Shown: positions 60,775-64,000 of the stretch, piece after piece
How the letters are laid out: the number at the start of each line of letters is the position of its first letter
Position numbering within the stretch: the first letter of the stretch is position 1
Source of the DNA: Hyposmocoma kahamanoa
Taxonomy: Eukaryota > Arthropoda > Insecta > Lepidoptera > Cosmopterigidae
Direction of reading: 5' to 3'
Length of the DNA: 64,000 nt
NCBI RefSeq assembly: GCF_003589595.1
Contig: NW_020654422.1
Span: 9,701,006 to 9,765,005 of the forward strand
Position numbers and translations under genes: made by a program
Notes under the pieces: model-generated
Database searches by the model: none
Seen by the model: the letters and a program-made list of their open reading frames with translations, nothing else
What the model was told of the DNA's origin: nothing

Positions 60775-60975
60775 GCGCTATGGGTGCTGGATGAGGTGGG
60801 CCCAGATTTGTTTCCGGTGGGATCAATTTAGATTTAGATTTAGATATGATTTTTTTTAAATTAATACAGTTGTGAGTGTTCCGACTAGTATGCCAGATTG
60901 ATATTCGATGCTCATAGTGCAGGGAGTTCCTGACTTTGAGACCGAGTAATTGATGTGGTTGTCTGGCATATTATT
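60775..60975 (+). mobile_element. tRNA-derived SINE, family C, diverged copy
   Basis: The head region 'ctatgggtgctggatgaggt' is degraded. A TTTAGA triplication lies at ~60828-60845. The tail 'gatgctcatagtgcagggag', 'ttgagaccgagtaattgatg' and 'gtggttgtctggcata' matches the other family C copies. Confidence 0.6.
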
Positions 60976-61029
60976 ATTAATTATACGAGTATTTAGTCAT
61001 TTCTAAAGGCACTTTAACGGCATAAGATA

Positions 61030-61213
61030 ACTGTCTCTGTAGCCGAACGGTTACCTTACTGGACTGCCACGCAAATCTCCCGGATTCGATTCCCGGGCCT
61101 AGAGAAATATTTGTATGGCCTACATTTTTTGTCTCGTGGGCTTGGGTATAATTTATGGCACGCGCGATACAGGGTTTCCCTAGTGCTGGGCTATGCATGT
61201 GTGCGCGTTTTTA
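61030..61213 (+). mobile_element. tRNA-derived SINE, family A, diverged copy
   Basis: It starts 'actgtctctgtagccgaacg', with the B box 'ggattcgattcccgg' near 61081 and the body 'cagggtttccctagtgctgg'. A ~25-base deletion lies between the 'taatttatgg' and 'cacgcgcga' blocks relative to the copy at 60141. Confidence 0.82.
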
Positions 61214-62817
61214 TATAAAAAGTGCAATAAATACAATATTCAACAGACCTTTTATTAATGTTCGTTTTGCTCATTATATTAATAAAAAAATATTAAAGAT
61301 GTAATTAAAAATAATCTACCTATAAATACGTTTTACTTTCAATGTTTAAATTATGAGATTTATTTCAAACACACAAGAGTTTTAGTGCTGCGATTAGCTT
61401 TCCAAATAATTAAAATATGTTCTGTTTTATTTCATGTCAACCTTCACATGATACAATAAACGTGTGCGGAGGTAGGACGACAGGGATTATGAAATGTCTC
61501 TCAGTTTATATTGTTTGATCATATACACTCACAATAATAGTCACGTGTCTGACAAACCTTTTTGTGTACAGACAAAAGACGAAACGCCTTGGAAATGTTT
61601 GGAGCAACAGAGGACAAAGTTGAAACTGCTCTAATAATTGCGTTATCTCTGGCAAAAGATGACACTGGAGTAAAAATAAAAAAGTATTCTTTATTTACTT
61701 GTGGACTAACCGATAAATTTGTTTTACGTTGCGATAGTTATGGAATACATTTATAAATTATTGCTGTACTACTACCTTCAATTATGTAGTGGGTAAACTA
61801 AGTCTGTTATTATTATTAGCTCAAGTGAAGCGGATTTAGGGCAAGTGGAATGCAAACGGTGCCTAATCTAATGCAACTAACTGTGAATAGTGGGTTAGAA
61901 CCGAATTGGATTCCAGACAAGCATTCGAATTGACCTACCTGCGCCTAATGCTTGACGTGGATTCACAATCTACATTTATAGGTATATACTCAAGTATCGC
62001 TTAGAGCTATTCTCCACTAAAGTGCAGCTGTAGCGGCTAGTTTTACTCCCAAGTCGCGGCCGTGTTAATGGGTGTAAGAAAAATAAACTTAGGTCTTATA
62101 ATTACGAAACCACGAAATAGTAGTATTAACTGCCCTGGCGATGGACGACAGGTAATTCATGAATTAAATAAGCACAATGAGATTTTGGCGTATATGATAT
62201 GAACGTACAGGAATGGGTGACAAGTTGAAGAAAAATAATAAAAGAACAAATTTGCAATAGTTAAAACATAGTCAGTTTTCAGTCAGTAGGCTCCTGCGGG
62301 CGGCCAGTACCATAAGCGGTATAGGTTCTTTATATACATATCTCTTCAGAAAAAGCTTGTAAGAATTCTCGTAACCATAAAACAAACCGACGGTTGCAAA
62401 CCTTTCGTCCAACAGCACAAAATTCTTACTTTACCGTATATATACATTCCTGGAAATATGTAAGTTCGACCGCAAAAATTTCAATTTATTTGCAAAGCGC
62501 GAAGACATTCCGACTAAATATTCCTTCTGACACAAAGACTTTGAGAGATTAATACTACTAGTCTCGCGATAAACGTTGCATTCATCAAGTCCGTTTGTTA
62601 TGTCAATTAAAATTTACAACAAATAACCAAAAATACTAAAAACTGAACCAAGCGAAATAACATTTATAGACGCGTCAAAACATATTTAGTGGCTAAAAGT
62701 TACTATACACTACATGAATACTTAGATGGAAGGGATATGTCCAGTTAATAACATACATGGTTATAATATTTAATACATATACGGATAATACATAGATTTT
62801 AAGATTTTCGTGGTTAT
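61214..62817. other. Non-coding stretch with one isolated open frame
   Basis: The frame at 61562-61756 (64 codons; TDKRRNALEMFGATEDKVET and onward) has a protein-like composition, but no domain I recognise and no splice partner. It could be a remnant of a transposon or of a duplicated exon. Otherwise nothing is recognised. Confidence 0.4.
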
Positions 62818-63044
62818 TCACTAAATGATTATCACTAATGTCAGGTTTCTTACCACGGTATGACTTCTTTTTATTTTCCCGATATTTCGGAACGGTTGCA
62901 CGCTCCATGGTCACGGGTTGACTCTACTCTACGGGTTGAGTCAATCCGTGACCATGGAGCGTGCTACCGTTCCGAAATATTGGGAAAATAAAAAGAAGTC
63001 ATACCGTGGTAAGAAACCTGATATTAGTGATTATTATTTACAGA
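62818..63044. mobile_element. Nearly perfect palindrome, foldback family relative
   Basis: Left arm 62818-62924 and right arm 62938-63044 are reverse complements with few mismatches (outer 'tcactaat.tcaggtttctt', then 'accacggtatgacttctttt', inner 'gctccatggtcacg'). The spacer is ~13 bases. The inner 'ccatggtcacgggttgactc' matches the centre of the elements at 14712 and 16664, but the outer arms are different sequence, so it is a related but distinct subfamily. Confidence 0.85.
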
Positions 63045-64000
63045 TAATATGTTTAATAAATTATATTATTGTTAACGAAAAGTTATACAAATTATTATTA
63101 TGATATTAAATTTTTTTTCTCACCAAATACACTATGAGCAATATGTACCTGTAATAATCTTAAGGCTTTAGTATATGGTTAGAATTAGTTTCATTTATTT
63201 AGATTTATGTCATTTGCTGTGCCCTCTCAGGGTCCATAATGAACTTAATTCATGTATTTATGTTACCTACCACCTGTATATAACGTTATGGTATGCAATA
63301 AAGTATTGAGTATGGAGTATCTATAAGTAGGGCTTGTATTTTGAAACACTGATTTTCCGAGTAACAACTCTGTAAGAAGAGCTCTAGATAAACATTGGGA
63401 CTGAAAAGAATGATTGCTCATATTTGAGGCTTACTTGCGTATGCAAGTTCATAAAGTGCGCTCTTAATCCGCCCCGGACGGGCGATAGTGTTAATGCAAG
63501 CCATTAAACTCATCCCGCTACAATGACACGTTTTATGACGCCCTTCGTTTAACTCCGCCATATTAACTACGTGCCGCTGAAAAGAATTCATTATTAAAAC
63601 ACCTCCATCTCAAGCTGTCGCACTTAATGCGAAAGCAAGATTTAGGACAATACGTGCTTACTCATAGAACGGCAGTTGCTTTAATTGCTTCTCTGTTCGT
63701 ACCTGCGTGCCTGCTAATGGGTCGTTTTTTTTTGAAATATTAAAAACTTAGAATTAGAACCTGATTTTTGTTAAATAAATAGGTAGTTTAAGTTAAGTTC
63801 TTTATTCAAACCTTAATTCTTTAATCAATGTCTAAATTATGAAATTTTACTTAAAATAACAAGCATTCGAGAGCCTCCGTGATCCTAGAAATCATTGTTC
63901 AATATTCACTTTGCATTTGAGCAATCGTTTCAGTTATGAATGTCACACAGAAGCAAATTAGTTTATTTCCTCTAGGCGACAATTTGGCTCACGCTCTTGT
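63045..64000. other. Non-coding stretch with a conserved-looking island
   Basis: 63450-63720 has balanced composition and no repeat signature ('taatccgccccggacgggcg', 'cattaaactcatcccgctac'), like the non-coding islands elsewhere in the window. No exon is recognised up to the end. Confidence 0.45.

Overview
The window looks like nuclear DNA of an insect, most likely a moth or butterfly. It is AT-rich and dense in short interspersed repeats. It carries two fragments of the widespread lepidopteran repeat that contains a 'cttcaaaaaaggaggagg'-type motif, several tRNA-derived SINE families, a mariner relic, a non-LTR retrotransposon relic and foldback elements. Genes are sparse and split by introns. 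There is no sign of operons, bacterial signals or CRISPR. The species cannot be named from the sequence alone.

One protein-coding gene can be assembled with confidence. It lies on the + strand, has six coding exons between 28785 and 47280, and encodes a 337-residue gamma/delta/zeta-type sarcoglycan (orthologue class of Drosophila Scgdelta). All splice phases agree, every intron is GT-AG, and the protein has the family layout: cytoplasmic N-terminus, one transmembrane helix, extracellular beta-rich sarcoglycan domain, and a C-terminal cysteine cluster. Intron 1 is 14.8 kb and holds most of the gene's non-coding DNA.

Layout. 1-110 is a hexanucleotide array cut by the window edge. 187-3772 holds a SINE, a frameshifted LINE reverse-transcriptase fragment and a TTA-flanked MITE. 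5837-6484 is a large inverted repeat built from two opposed tRNA-related SINEs. 10500-11700 and 14730-16990 are dense repeat clusters, including foldback units with their own target-site duplications. 16991-28500 is mostly single-copy DNA with GC-richer islands that look like conserved non-coding elements, plus SINEs and a tandem duplication. 28500-47870 is the sarcoglycan gene. 49100-55515 contains GC-rich retroposed segments, a decayed THAP/P-element-type transposase (minus strand) and a mariner relic carrying a nested SINE. 55516-64000 is mostly non-coding with more SINEs and a nearly perfect ~227-bp palindrome at 62818-63044.

The sarcoglycan gene is the only functional unit seen. The other recognisable coding material consists of broken mobile-element remnants. 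I did not find a clearly new biological system. The most notable unexplained structures are the foldback family with unit-by-unit target-site duplications, the TSD-flanked GC-rich and 'tail' retroposons, and short similar non-coding modules that recur at distant sites.
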